From Cristatella mucedo (Eukaryota > Bryozoa > Phylactolaemata > Cristatellidae): DNA of 64,000 bases. The translations under genes and the position numbers were made by a program. Below, one piece after another: positions 24,058 to 34,385 of the stretch. Below the pieces are notes generated by a model. That model had not been told where the DNA came from, made no database searches, and was given only the letters and a program-made list of their open reading frames with translations. The DNA lies in NCBI GenBank assembly GCA_009760855.2, contig WPIO01000003.1, positions 469,001 to 533,000 of the forward strand. Reading direction: 5' to 3'. The first letter of the stretch is position 1; every line of letters starts with the position of its first letter.

Positions 24058-26044
24058 CTGCAACGCCCGTTGATGACAAGTGAGCATACTTTTTGTACCA
24101 ACTAGTTTGCTACAGAATCTGCTCACAAGCAGCTTAGGCAGATATGGTTAGTACAAATGATGCAAGAAGCAACAAAAGTCATTATGGCAGTAGCTAGCTA
24201 AGAGATGGACAATAATTTCTTGCTACTATTTTGGTAGAGCACTAAACATAGTGCACCAACATCCAGCTGTGTGCAATAAAGTGCACCAGCATCCAGCTGT
24301 GTGGCAATAAGCTTTGCTGAGATCACAGCGATTGCAGCTGTCAACGCCCTGCCCGAAGTTTCAGAATAGCTTAACTATGAAAATATTATGGATTCCATTA
24401 ATTTTGAAGCGTTTCACACGATGCCAGAATGCTAAGTATAATCACATGCAAATTGACCAGCAAAAATGAATTAAATCCTACATAAATGCATACAAAAATC
24501 AACGAATTAGCCATAACTTGTTGTGGTGAACTGTGCAGTTGTGGCTGCACCGACACCCTCCATAAATATCACAGCATTAAAGAGAAAAAATATAGCACTA
24601 AATTATAATTTTGGAAATGCACTAGAGAAAACATAAATTCCCTTAACTTCAGATCAATTGGACACGCCTTCATTTGCAATGCTCATAAAGCCTAAAAAAC
24701 TCACGATCGACCGGGATCACATGATTATCTTAGTCGACGACATTTAAAACGAAGTAAAAACTTACTTGCTATACACAGCAGTGTCGCCGCCCGAGTAAAT
24801 TATCTTGTGTACGCTTGTTAGCTCGAAAACTGTGAACGCTGTTACTAAGGACCAGAGCACTACGTTTTGTATAGCACCCTAGTAAACTTGCCTTTTTCCT
24901 GCGCGCTCTGAGTGCTTATCTGAGCCTGATTTACCGGATATTACTGATTAAGGGTCCAACTAATCAGCAGTGGTCATGGGCGTCTTCTTGGGGGCGCCAG
25001 CATGAGGGCCTAAGCATGTTTGCCATTGGCTCTTGGCTATCGCTTCTTTTCCGGCAAGTCGTTAAGAACCCGGATCTCTCGGTCCTCTTGGGGCGCTATA
25101 ATTAAGACTGGTTCAGTGAGTATCCCAGCCTAAACCGTCGACAAAGGAAGTCAACTGCACCATAACAAACGGTTGGTGGTCAGATCTCGTTTAACGATCT
25201 GCTGCCACACACACACACACACGCTAAGACCAGCAGTGACGTCTATAAGAGGACAGCCAAGGCTGGTCTGGGCGCCAGGGCATGGCTTGCAAGAAGGCAG
25301 CAATAGAGACGACTGAGGCAACCAAGGGTGTCCAGCTCACGAATGCAGAGCAGCCAACGTGAAAGCGGAGGCCAGCACGTCTGACCTTAACCATCTCACA
25401 TTTTGCCCAGCAGCAGACGGCAAGGCATAGCTTACAAAAAGCCCGTGAGTGGAGTCACTGGACGTGACAGCGATAAGCAAGGTGTGCCGGGGTGGTCTCG
25501 ATTGTAACGTCATGTCATCACTTTTGGCGCTGGTTGAAAAAGGATCCCTTCATGGTTAAGAACACAGAGCGCAGATCCGGCCGTCTATGCGACGGATGGG
25601 TGGAAGAGTAAGCCAGTGCACCACCGATGACGTCACTATCTCAAGTACTCTGAGCGCCCACCACGGCACTGGAGATGCCGGCCCGCGTCATGCTGGAGTA
25701 GCCACGTGAGCCCGGTGCCACTAGCGTTTCCACGGGCACGGCAGATCGGTTTAGGCCAGACAGACCGAGACACAGAGAGACAGACAGACAGACACAAGAG
25801 AGAGACAGGAGACAGACAGATAGAAAGACAGACAGAGAGAGACAGCTAACATTCAGGATGCTGTGCAACTAACTGGTGAGCCGTGATGGCACACTAGGTA
25901 AGGCGGTGGCTTTCATGACCTCGGTCCTGAGGTCGTGGGTTCGATTCCTGCGGTGGGCGATCCTTTATCGCCACTGCAAGCGGTGGTGATAGCCATCAAG
26001 GCTCTTCTGTCGCTGTACAAAAAGAGGCTGTTTAAGCAGCTAGG

Positions 26045-26082
<38 letters not shown>

Positions 26083-28928
26083 GCATTCGACGAACTGCTC
26101 GCTGATCTGCTGGCTGAAGTTGAAAGGGACGCTCAGCCACTACCCAAACCACCATCCGAGTCACCACGCCTCTGAGAGAGGCGACAGCTGGGGCGATTGC
26201 GACTCAGCCCTCATGCGGCACTGCTGCTGCTGCCGAGCGTGCAATGCTCGAGGGAGCCACACCAGGCGGCCTCCCCTGGACCACTAAGCTAGCATACAGG
26301 AATGCCAGTGCCCAGCCAATGCCCGTTCTAAGAGGTAGGCATTCTCCTGCCGAGCATCAACACCGCTAGATGGCAATCGCACGTTAAATAAATATAATAT
26401 AATTCATGTGTATAGCACCCCAAGAGAGCTTAATCTCTATTCAGGTGCTTCACATATGCCTCGGGGCTCGAGCCCACGACCTCAGTCAGACCTTAGTCGG
26501 GGCGAGCACCTTAACCGCTAGACCAAACCAGCTCGGCGTTGGCGAACGTTGGCGAACCAGAACAGTCACGCGCAATCGATGCTGCCTCCATGAGCAGTAT
26601 GCGCAGAGCAGGCATCTGTAGCTTGCTTCTGTAGCATTCTGTAGCTTCTTCAGGAGGCCACGATGGAGCTTGAATTCACGACCTCTGCCAGCAGACACTC
26701 AAATACTCGGTGCTTGCACGGTTCGACCAAGAACTTGTCCTGCATGTGAAGCTTGCCTATGCACTAAACCATACTAACGTTGGGCTATGCAATCGCCACA
26801 TCCGATGGAAAGCAACACATGATTTGACCCTGTACATGCAAGCATGGCACTCCCTAATTTCAGCAATGGGGAATTCAAAACACTGTATACAGAGTATTCT
26901 ATATACCGTATACACCGTATTCTAGCACGTAATACAGAGTAGAGTTTCTGCTGCAAGGGATTACCATCGAGCGATTGCTGCAAGGGATCCAGCAAGTGAT
27001 TAAACTCCATCTCTTCCATAGCCTTGAGCACGTCGTGAGCACTGATCGTTTTCCTTTTCCCTTTCAACGCAAAGTTGTTGGCACTGTAAGCATAAGGTTA
27101 AATCAGACTACAGCAAAAGCTACAAAGAATTTGCTTTGAACGGATTATGTCACGTTTCTACAAAAAAGAGTCAATGCTGACCCGCTCAGGAAATGCATCT
27201 CACACATCTGCCTGGTGAAACTCGTCAGGACAAAAATTCGGCGCCGAACGTCTGCATGGGCAAGTAAGGGTGTCTGCAGACGAGAGACTATGTACACTCG
27301 AGAGCAGAAGTATCGGTGAGATTGCCTAAAATGACCGCCAGAACCTCCTCTTGCTCGCCGAGCCGGAACCACCGTTCTGCTGCACCGTAAGACCCAGTGG
27401 CAGACGTCATCTGCTTTTCAGAGAACCCGTCGTAGTCAGGCACTAGGCAACTGACTAGTAGCTGGCTTCCCCTCGCCTGGGATACACATAATCCCGAAGA
27501 CACATGTCACCAGTCTTTCTCCCACACATGATCACACATTATCACACGCACGCGCACACACACACATGTGTACAAACATTAACATACAAAAACAGATACC
27601 CCACTGAAATGCACAGGCATGCACACACCCACGTGAGCGCCACACCAGATGTATTGGGGGTGCGTGTCGTCCCATATTCATCTGGGCGCTACACAGCAGG
27701 CAGGGGTTGCCACACACCTACCAGATAGATTGAATAAAGCGTATCTCCTGTTGCATGTGCAGGAAAGAAAATCTACGGGTACTGCTATAAAGTGACCTTA
27801 CACTAGACAACCACATCAGCTCCACAGTCAAGTCTGATAGCTATATTGCTAAAATTCGGGCTTGCTTAAACAGAGATACTACATCCAAATTGGTCCATGC
27901 ATTTGTAACATACCGTCTCGACTGCTAGCTCACTGCTTACTGGTCTACAGAGCTGTGCAATCAGACGCTGACAGCTGTTGCTAAACTCTGCAGTTGCTAC
28001 ATCACACCAAGTCAAGCAATGCATCGACATAAAGGTTCTGTCACTCACTTTTAGATCCCTTCATTCTTAGGCTCCAGCCTACCTATCAGATCTACTTCTA
28101 CACCAGGCTAAGCACCGTACCGCCCACTTTTCAGAATCTAACTGCTTACCTATACCTCGAACGAACCTCAAATCGAGTGATATCGTCATATATCAGCAAT
28201 CATCATATGTAGTAAGTCTTAATAGCAGCTTCAGCCCCCCACAGTGATTAGTACATAAAGAAATCAAGCATGCAAATGCAGTAGCGTGGCCGCAATAGAG
28301 ATGCACTTACCATGACGTCGCGTAGAGGATAAATACGCTTGCAGCTTTAGAAATGGCAGTTCTTGCATCTTTAGCAATACTAACACCGTCTGGAAGCTAC
28401 AGCAATGCAGAGAGAGGAGCCCGGTTGGCCTGATGTTCAGCATACTTTTTTTCAAACCTGCTGGGGCCGACATTATCCCACCCCACATAGACGAATGGGG
28501 CCCTAGCAAGTTTGAAACGAAATATTAAAAAAAGAACAATGGCCGCCAGTGGCAGCCGACAAAAGAGCAGAGGCACAAACACAAATAGGCAAGATTTTGC
28601 AACTGCGTCTTTGCCACTCAAGTATCGTGGCTTTCAGATGTCCAGTAGCACACACAAACGCAAAAGAAGCTCTCGCCAAGCATGTCGTCGTTCACATAGC
28701 CCGAAGGATTAATAAGCGATGCATACTACGTGCTCCCAGTGGGCACCAAGCAGAAACTGCTCTCTGACAATGCCACCTTGCGAAGCTGCCCCGCAATAAT
28801 AGAGCCAATGGCATCAACGTATCGTCGAATATAGTCTCACGGGTTGATTTTTGCTAAATTCTAAAACTATGCTTTAAAAGTATGCCGTCTGAAAATGCCT
28901 TACCCTTCTTCTAAGCCAGCTACGGTGA

Positions 28929-28972
<44 letters not shown>

Positions 28973-30867
28973 CGTGCGCGCAGAGCTGGCATTCCTGAGG
29001 TCGCAGAGCTGGCATTCCTGAGGTCGAAGAGCTGGCATTCCTGAGGTCAGGTTGCTCATTCTCGGCTAGCCCTTGCAAACTCTGGACACGGAGGCCTTTC
29101 GCTCGAACTGAACAAACCTCCAACCTAGAAATCGGTTAAGGACTTAATGAGCGACGCCGGCTAAAGATGAGGAATAAGGTCACTTCTCAGAGCCAACATT
29201 GGATTATAGCAGCTGCCCCTCAAATCAGTCCTCGCTCTCAACATCCGGCTCCTGATGTTCTGCTCAAAGGCTTGCCGTGAATTGCTGACATACACAGCTA
29301 CTGCAACACCCTTCCCCACGAGGATCGATGGCTGCTCAGTCTGCTGCACGTTTGCCAACAATAGGCAAGCTATGGCGCTCCATCTCCGAGCTGGCCGAGC
29401 ACTTTTGGAACTCACGTAGTACGTAGCTGGCCTTCAACTTGCTAGCTGCACTTGATGAGCTTCGATCAGATGCCCCTCTGGCACAGAAACCAGGTCAGGC
29501 ACACGGTAGCTGCATTGCAAAAGGGCCAACGGCAGCTCGGTGTTTGCATGTTCAGCCCCCGACTTACGCAATAGATAGGGATAGGAAAATCTGTCGTTTA
29601 GCAGAATTTTCGTAAGCAGAGAATGGTATGCCATACGTTTTATTATGATCCGCTCTGGCGCTGTCAGACATCGTTTGATCCCTACTGTTTGCGGCGTTGT
29701 CAAATCTACCGACCGAACGCTGATTTTGAGTTTTCTTTGATACATTTTGATGTTCGGTTTTTTTTTGCATGACCGTGGTCGAGTTCATACCTCCAAATTT
29801 TTAGTAAGTCGAGCCATCGTAAGTCGGGAGAGGGGGCTGACTATACTTGATCAGCTCCAATGTCAGCCTGGCAAGCGCTTGGAGGGGGTTGGAGCTATAA
29901 CTAATAGGGGTCTAATAAAACTGCAAAGGTCGGGACAAAGCATATGCATTCATGCCTTTTTTGTCCATTTGCCCAGTTTTCAGGACTCAGTCTGGTCAAA
30001 AAAAATTTGTTAAAACCCCGGCTGATGGAGGAAGCACTCTCGAAGGTACTTGCATTTAGAAGAACAAGTTAGCCGAGCTCGCTAGCCATAGCAATTACAA
30101 TGACACGAACTCGTACTAGCACAGCGTTCGAAGCAGTGTGCTCTAAAACGTGCCAATTCAAAAGCGCGATTCGGGTCACTGCTTTCGGTAGCCTGCAAGT
30201 GACACTAGATTCAAGACTCTATTGAGGAGTAACTACATACTTATCCCCCAAGCTCTCTGTTTCTGTCTGCTCAGTGTAGATTTCAAAGCTAAATGGCTGA
30301 ATAAGTGAGAAGTGAAATAACGAACAATTTTAGTTCTTGAATATGCATCAACACACAGGTGTAAGCTAAGAAAAAGGCCCGAGCTTGCACTTGACATGGG
30401 CAGCCAATCATTAAAAGGTTGAGAGGACATGTCAGGGGTCAGCCATGCAAGGTCAATGGCTCTTCATACTGCAGCAACAGCCCCATCGCTGCATTGATGA
30501 AGAATCCCCGAAGCCTAAGCTGGCCTTTGACCAGAGTGGTAAGGTGCTTGTACTTCAAGACCCAGGACCCGAGTTCGAGTCCTACTGATGGCAAATCTCT
30601 ATAACCTATGCCTAGGTCGGTGAAAGCTGCTGAGGCTTATCTGCCCCCTCATTTAATGAAACAGATGAACCGGATTACTTCTACCTTACGGATCAACTCC
30701 CAAGCACTCACGTGGAATACAAACATGATAGTCAAAGTGCTAACGTACAAGCAATCAGCCGACAAAGTATGCCCAAAAGTGCCAAGCTTAACATAACTTA
30801 CAGCTTCTTTCACGAGCCTGGCCACCACAGCATTAGGTAAGTTAAGATCCTCAGGTTTTTCTGCCAT
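23864..30867 (-). CDS. POLE3: DNA polymerase epsilon subunit 3 (CHRAC17-like histone-fold protein)
   Basis: Four coding exons, 30802-30867, 28311-28396, 26965-27083 and 23864-24057, join in frame (465 nt) to a 154-residue protein; the human protein is about 147. Intron phases are 0, 2 and 1, all GT-AG. The start [20 protein letters not shown] matches the family N-terminus almost exactly. Helix 2 of the histone fold ([20 protein letters not shown]) is in exon 2, and [11 protein letters not shown] and [10 protein letters not shown] are in exon 3. Exon 4 adds a lysine/arginine-rich stretch (about 93-112) and an acidic tail ending [10 protein letters not shown]. In known animals the protein pairs with POLE4 in the polymerase epsilon holoenzyme and with CHRAC15 in ISWI chromatin remodelers. 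Introns of 2.4, 1.2 and 2.9 kb hold LINE and SINE debris. Assignment is very secure. Confidence 0.96.
24250..24312 (+). repeat. Short tandem duplication in POLE3 intron 3
   Basis: AGTGCACCAACATCCAGCTG and its near copy AGTGCACCAGCATCCAGCTG occur back to back, each followed by TGTG(G)CAATAA. Confidence 0.85.
24313..25870. other. POLE3 intron 3, no distinct gene
   Basis: Includes a short (CA)n at about 25207-25222 and a GACA-rich stretch at about 25750-25852. No supported coding sequence. Confidence 0.4.
25750..25852. repeat. GACA/GAGA-rich simple sequence
   Basis: Imperfect repeats of GACAGA and GAGACAGA just upstream of a SINE. Confidence 0.8.
25876..26081 (+). mobile_element. SINE-A, full length with (ATT)n tail
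   Basis: The best copy of the family. Head GTGAGCCGTGATGGCACACT with box A, box B GGTCGTGGGTTCGATTCC at about 25932, body with GGTGGTGATAGCC and GGCTCTTCTGTCGCTGTAC, 3' end GAGGCTGTTTAAGCAGCTAG, then an (ATT)n array from about 26044. Lies antisense within POLE3 intron 3. Confidence 0.9.
26388..26536 (-). mobile_element. SINE-B: tRNA head fused to the LINE family A 3' tail
   Basis: Read on the minus strand: box A TGGTCTAGCGGTTAAGG, box B-like GGTCGTGGGCTCGAGCCC, then a short link and GTGAAGCACCTGAATAGAGA followed by TTAAGCTCTCTTGGGGTGCT and ATACACATG. The last part is the same sequence as the 3' end of LINE family A (AAGTGCCTAGAAAGAGATTA...), which implies borrowing of LINE machinery. Located in POLE3 intron 3. 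Confidence 0.8.
26640..26720 (-). mobile_element. tRNA-like SINE head, diverged
   Basis: The minus strand shows GAGGTCGTGAATTCAAGCTCC (box-B-like) preceded by an A-box-like region. No tail is recognised. Confidence 0.4.
26965..27083 (-). CDS. POLE3: POLE3 coding exon 3
   Basis: A 119-nt exon completing Cys51 and encoding residues 52-90 plus one base of Ala91. It contains [18 protein letters not shown] and the EEMEF helix. Acceptor ACAG at 27084-27087 and donor GTAATC at 26959-26964. Confidence 0.95.
27504..27640. repeat. Degenerate (CA)n stretch
   Basis: CACGCACGCGCACACACACA and scattered CACA steps in POLE3 introns. ORFs through it are artefacts. Confidence 0.7.
27775..28170 (+). mobile_element. 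LINE family A fragment in POLE3 intron 2
   Basis: Matches the RT C-terminal region from the [11 protein letters not shown]-type block to the RTNLKS block. Both 5' and 3' ends are missing and several indels break the frame. It is antisense to POLE3 and ends about 140 bases from exon 2. Confidence 0.8.
28311..28396 (-). CDS. POLE3: POLE3 coding exon 2
   Basis: An 86-nt exon encoding residues 23-50 plus two bases of Cys51 (histone-fold helix 1-2 region, ending FILYATS). Acceptor TAG at 28397-28399 and donor GTAAG at 28306-28310. Too short to appear as an ordinary ORF; found by matching the family sequence missing between exons 1 and 3. Confidence 0.94.
28936..28968 (+). repeat. (GT)n microsatellite
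   Basis: About 16 uninterrupted GT steps in POLE3 intron 1. Confidence 0.95.
28983..29048 (+). repeat. 23-bp minisatellite, three units
   Basis: GAGCTGGCATTCCTGAGGTC plus three variable bases, repeated three times directly after the (GT)n tract in POLE3 intron 1. Confidence 0.92.
29050..30519. other. POLE3 intron 1, no distinct gene
   Basis: Overlapping ORFs up to 103 codons on the minus strand lack motifs. Nothing else is supported. Confidence 0.35.
30525..30600 (+). mobile_element. tRNA-like SINE head
   Basis: GACCAGAGTGGTAAGGTGCT (box A-like) and CCCGAGTTCGAGTCCTACTG (box B) with correct spacing, but no complete tRNA fold. Related to the SINE heads elsewhere in the window. Confidence 0.5.
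30802..30867 (-). CDS. POLE3: POLE3 coding exon 1
   Basis: Encodes residues 1-22 (start ATG at 30867). The donor GTAAGT immediately follows the GCT codon (30796-30801), a phase 0 intron. Reading on into the intron gives a non-family sequence, which supports the boundary. Confidence 0.95.
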
Positions 30868-31855
30868 GTTTGTAGGGTATCAGATTCGAGCTAAAACCGT
30901 ATTTACATTACTGAGGCTTATCAAGGCGCTCAACCATATACAGCACACGGTTCGATAGAGCGAACCAATCGCTGGAGCATAGACAGTCCCAACCGTGTAC
31001 AGCAAAAAAAACAGTAAAGAAGACGATTCAGCCTAGTCGGCTTCATTATGTCACAGAGTATCAGTACTTTCCATAATTTTTAGACATTGGTACAAACAAG
31101 AAAATCCAGTCTATCTATCTATCTACGGTAGTCTACTGTCAACTTATCGTTCACAGTTAAATCTGGTCTACCTGTTCAGAGACGAGATACACAATACCGC
31201 CTACAGGCGCCAAGTTCATTCGACAAGCAGTTTGCCATTTCACCAGATTTTGATATGCACATCACATGGCAGGGCACATAGGACGACCTGACAATCGGTA
31301 GCAGCTGCTGCCGACAACCATTTTGCCAAGGTACATTGAAAAAAGCCCACTGGGAGAGAGTATGCAAGAAGTATTAACAGGAGCAGGCACTAACTGCAGA
31401 CAACCAAAGAATATCAACTGGCATTGAAGAATTAAAAGAGCCAAGGGGTGCCTTAAGGAACTTCACTTGCACTTACAGAAATATTTAGTAGTCCATTAAT
31501 TTCGCGTGCAATACAATGTTGAAGCAAACAACAGCAACAAGACTTCTTAGTAGAAGTAAAATCCAATTGTTAACTCAAAGGCTATACCATTTAGCATATA
31601 TAATCTTTACCCCAGTATAAGTCATATTTCGAGGAGAAGCCGGTTGGTCTCTATGGTTATACTTCTAAACAGCTTTGGTGACGAAATTGATGGCTATAAT
31701 ATAAGTAACCACCATTATGCTCCACCTGAATCTCACTTTCACAGTAAGATTTGCTGTACGAACAGATTAATTATACAGCGTCACTAGAGAACTGAAGCTT
31801 GCAATGCGACCACTTTTCTCTTGCCTCTCAACACGTTGACATGGGAACATCCCAT
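30868..31855. other. POLE3 5' flank, no distinct feature
   Basis: Upstream of the POLE3 ATG on the minus strand. It should hold the promoter and 5' UTR, but no TATA box or initiator can be assigned. A short CTAT run lies at about 31110-31125. Confidence 0.3.
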
Positions 31856-31859
31856 TTCG

Positions 31860-31990
31860 TACTACAATATTATATTGGCATGCTTTATTCCAGCATACAT
31901 ATGTGCCTAGAAAGAGATTTGGTTCTCTTAGAATCCTGTATTAAACTGCTATAATTTTATTATAATAATTACAATAATTACTATTATTAT
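31860..31990 (+). mobile_element. LINE family A 3' tail
   Basis: TGTGCCTAGAAAGAGATTTG followed by the family ending and an AT-rich tail. Severely 5'-truncated. Confidence 0.75.
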
Positions 31991-32217
31991 TGCCATTAGC
32001 ACGTGTAGTTTCTTTTAAACGATTCCACTGTTGCTTCATTAAATACTGGGGTAAGCAGGCCATAGATCAGTTCAAATCCTACGACCTTAATATGGGTTTA
32101 TAAATGACAAGTTGGTAGTATTAATAATAATAAGCCTGTTTTATAGCACCCTAAAAACCCTAAACCTTATACTTTAAACTTTATATATATTCCGGCACCT
32201 TATAGCTTGCTCTAAGA

Positions 32218-32402
32218 CGGCGGTTCTCAACATGTGGGTCGTGATCCCTTTGGGGGTCAAACGACCCTTTCACAGGGTCGCCTCAGACCATCCCAAAAAC
32301 ATGCTTTTCCACATTTGCGCACTCTAATTCTATTGTTGGGGTAGCCACAACATGAGGAGCTGTATTAAAGAGGCGTGGCATTAGGAAGGTTGCGAGCCAC
32401 TG
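32218..32402 (+). mobile_element. hAT (Charlie/SPIN-like) miniature element
   Basis: A 185-bp non-autonomous hAT element. The left end CGGCGGTTCTCAACATGTGG and right end GGAAGGTTGCGAGCCACTG are imperfect terminal inverted repeats of the CAGTGGTTCTCAACC type. Internal blocks (TTTGGGGGTC, ACGACCCTTTCACAGGGTCG, AACATGAGGAGCTGTATTAA, GGCATTAGGAAGG) are those I know from vertebrate hAT families of the URR1/OC1/SPIN group. The 5' flank CTCTAAGA resembles the NTCTAGAN target typical of the group; the 3' target copy is decayed. Confidence 0.85.
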
Positions 32403-32629
32403 CTGTCTAAAAGAAACCAATAACCAACTGCCAACGAAAAGCAAGGTATTTAGACAACTGAGCAAAAGCACACCATTCTTAACCTAAGACGGGGATGCTA
32501 AAACACAGAAAAGACTCCGGATAAAAGTACCCACAGAAAGTAACACTCAATCATACACATGTGAGTAAAGAACACGGAAAAGACAGGTTTATTGGGGCGC
32601 TATACAAAAAGCATATCACTGTTGCCCGT

Positions 32630-33005
32630 TGTTCTTTAAGCACAACCACGAAAACGTCGAGTCACTCGGACAGAGCTAAGGCATGCGTAGAACATGTAGG
32701 GTTTCAGCTTCTTTCTGAATGCCGTCAAATGAAAGGATGGCCTGATTTCATGTCGGTAGAGAGTTACAAGGTCAGGGAGCACCCTAACTGAAGGAAAGGA
32801 TTCTAGGGGACTTGTGGTTATGGCCACAAGCAATCGGCAAGAGACAGGAGGTCGGGTACTGCAATGGGAGGCCTGAAGTGAAGCCACATCAGATAGGTAG
32901 GCCATAGCTAGAGCACGGAGGGACCTAAAGATGAGTGATGGTATTTTGAAGTCAATACACTCCTTGATTGGCAGCAAGTGCAGTTAAAGAGCCGAGCAAT
33001 GTAAT
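32630..33005 (-). mobile_element. LINE family A variant, partial
   Basis: The minus-strand frame 32636-32977 opens LPIKECIDFKIPSLIFRSLR and continues through the family post-RT domain (AYLSDVASLQ, FRKKLKPYMF), still open for 113 codons. It is diverged from the neighbouring copies and abuts a divergent copy on the plus strand. Confidence 0.75.
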
Positions 33006-33019
33006 GTGACGTAAGCGTA

Positions 33020-33605
33020 ATTTGACGTGAGCGTCGCAGTTGCCACATTACTCCACTTCTCGCCGACCTGCACTGGCTACCAGTCAAGCAACGGATTGAC
33101 TTCAAGGTTTTGTCGCTCACTTTTAGGTCCCTTCATTCTATGGTTCCAGCCTATCTCTCAGATATACTACCCCATCAGGCCAAGCATCGTACCACCCGCT
33201 TTTCGGAATCCAACAGCCTACAACTACCTTGTACAAACCTCAAATCACCGTGCATTTAGTTCGTATGCTCCCAAAGCCTGGAACTCCCTCCCGACCTGCG
33301 TCAGAACATCCCCTGACCTGACCACATTTAAAAGGAACTTAAAAACACACCTATTTAGGACAGCATTTAGTGGGTCCCTGTGATTCGTCCTTGATGTGCT
33401 TATGCCTGCTGACACTGTGCATGCTGCCACTAACCACATTTGCATGCTGACCCTGTGCATGTCACCCTAACCATATTATTCATTTTGTATGTTTTTCAAG
33501 CATGATTTTACTTACCATTCAATTGCATTTCACTTTGCAGCAAATGTAAAGCGCCTAGAAAGAGATTAAGTTCTCTGAGGGCGCTTTATCAAGTGCATTA
33601 TTAGT

Positions 33606-33642
<37 letters not shown>
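33020..33642 (+). mobile_element. LINE family A 3' end with (ATT)n tail
   Basis: A well-preserved post-RT domain (118-codon frame 33027-33383 with [20 protein letters not shown]) and the complete 3' UTR, ending in the family signature (AAAGCGCCTAGAAAGAGATT) and an ATT array at 33604-33642. 5'-truncated. Confidence 0.9.
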
Positions 33643-33942
33643 GTAATGTATCCTCTGTAACTCCACAAAGCGGCAAAGATAATGTGGATGTCACGGTAGA
33701 GTTTTCTATAATGCACTCAAACCCTAAGCAGCTTTCGATACATATTAGGTAGCCAACACACTTAATCTCGCACAGCAAAGAAAAAGTGAGAAGCATAGCC
33801 GAGTCAGGAGGGCAGTTGAGGTAGTGAGTAGCATGGAGTTAACAGCTCAGGACAGCCGGGAAAAGATTGTCGGTAGTCGGCAGAAGGAGGGCAGAATCGT
33901 TGCACAAGAAAACGGTAGATGACAGACGTTCAACCTGAATCC
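33643..33942 (-). mobile_element. LINE family B 3' end
   Basis: On the minus strand this ends GGAGTTACAGAGGATACATT, with the upstream blocks shared by 42745-43110, 47150-47520 and 52630-52895 (CTGCTTAGGGTTTGAGTGC, TCACTTTTTCTTTGCTGTGC). It directly abuts the ATT tail of the preceding LINE A copy. Confidence 0.8.
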
Positions 33943-33944
33943 AG

Positions 33945-34385
33945 GAATAATAATAATGCATTTGATTTAGCACCCTCAGAGAACTCAATCTCTTTCTAGG
34001 CACTTTACATTTGCTGCAAAGGAAACACGATCGAATGGTGAATGGTATCATGCTCCATAAACATGAATAACACGATTAGGGTGGCTGCACAAGTTCAGCA
34101 TGCAAGCATGGTTAGTGGCAGCATGCACAGTGTCAGCACGCATATGCACATCAATGACGAATCACAGGGATCCACTAAATGCTGTGATAAATATGTTGTT
34201 CCTTTTTTTAAACGTGGACGAGTCAGGAGATGTCGTGATGCAAGTCGCGAGTGAGTTCCAGGTTTTGAGATAATACAAACCAAAGGTATGGTCTCCAAAA
34301 GATATGAAATTACACGGCATGGGTAAACAGTTGGATTCCGAAAAGCAGGTGGCACGATGCCTAGCCTGGTGAGGGAGTAGATCTG
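33945..34385 (-). mobile_element. LINE family A, 5'-truncated
   Basis: Minus-strand copy with AAT/ATT tail, full 3' UTR and the start of the post-RT domain. It stops at about 34385, where the ATT tail of the next copy begins. Confidence 0.88.

Noticed and set aside
25932-25950. Possible tRNA genes suggested by box B sequences (also at 4621, 18752, 57241, 58243)
   Set aside because: No complete cloverleaf or anticodon stem; they share a downstream body with each other and are SINE heads.
32630-33642. LINE 5' inversion (twin priming) at the head-to-head pair
   Set aside because: Both halves cover the same part of the element and differ in sequence, so they are separate insertions rather than two parts of one.
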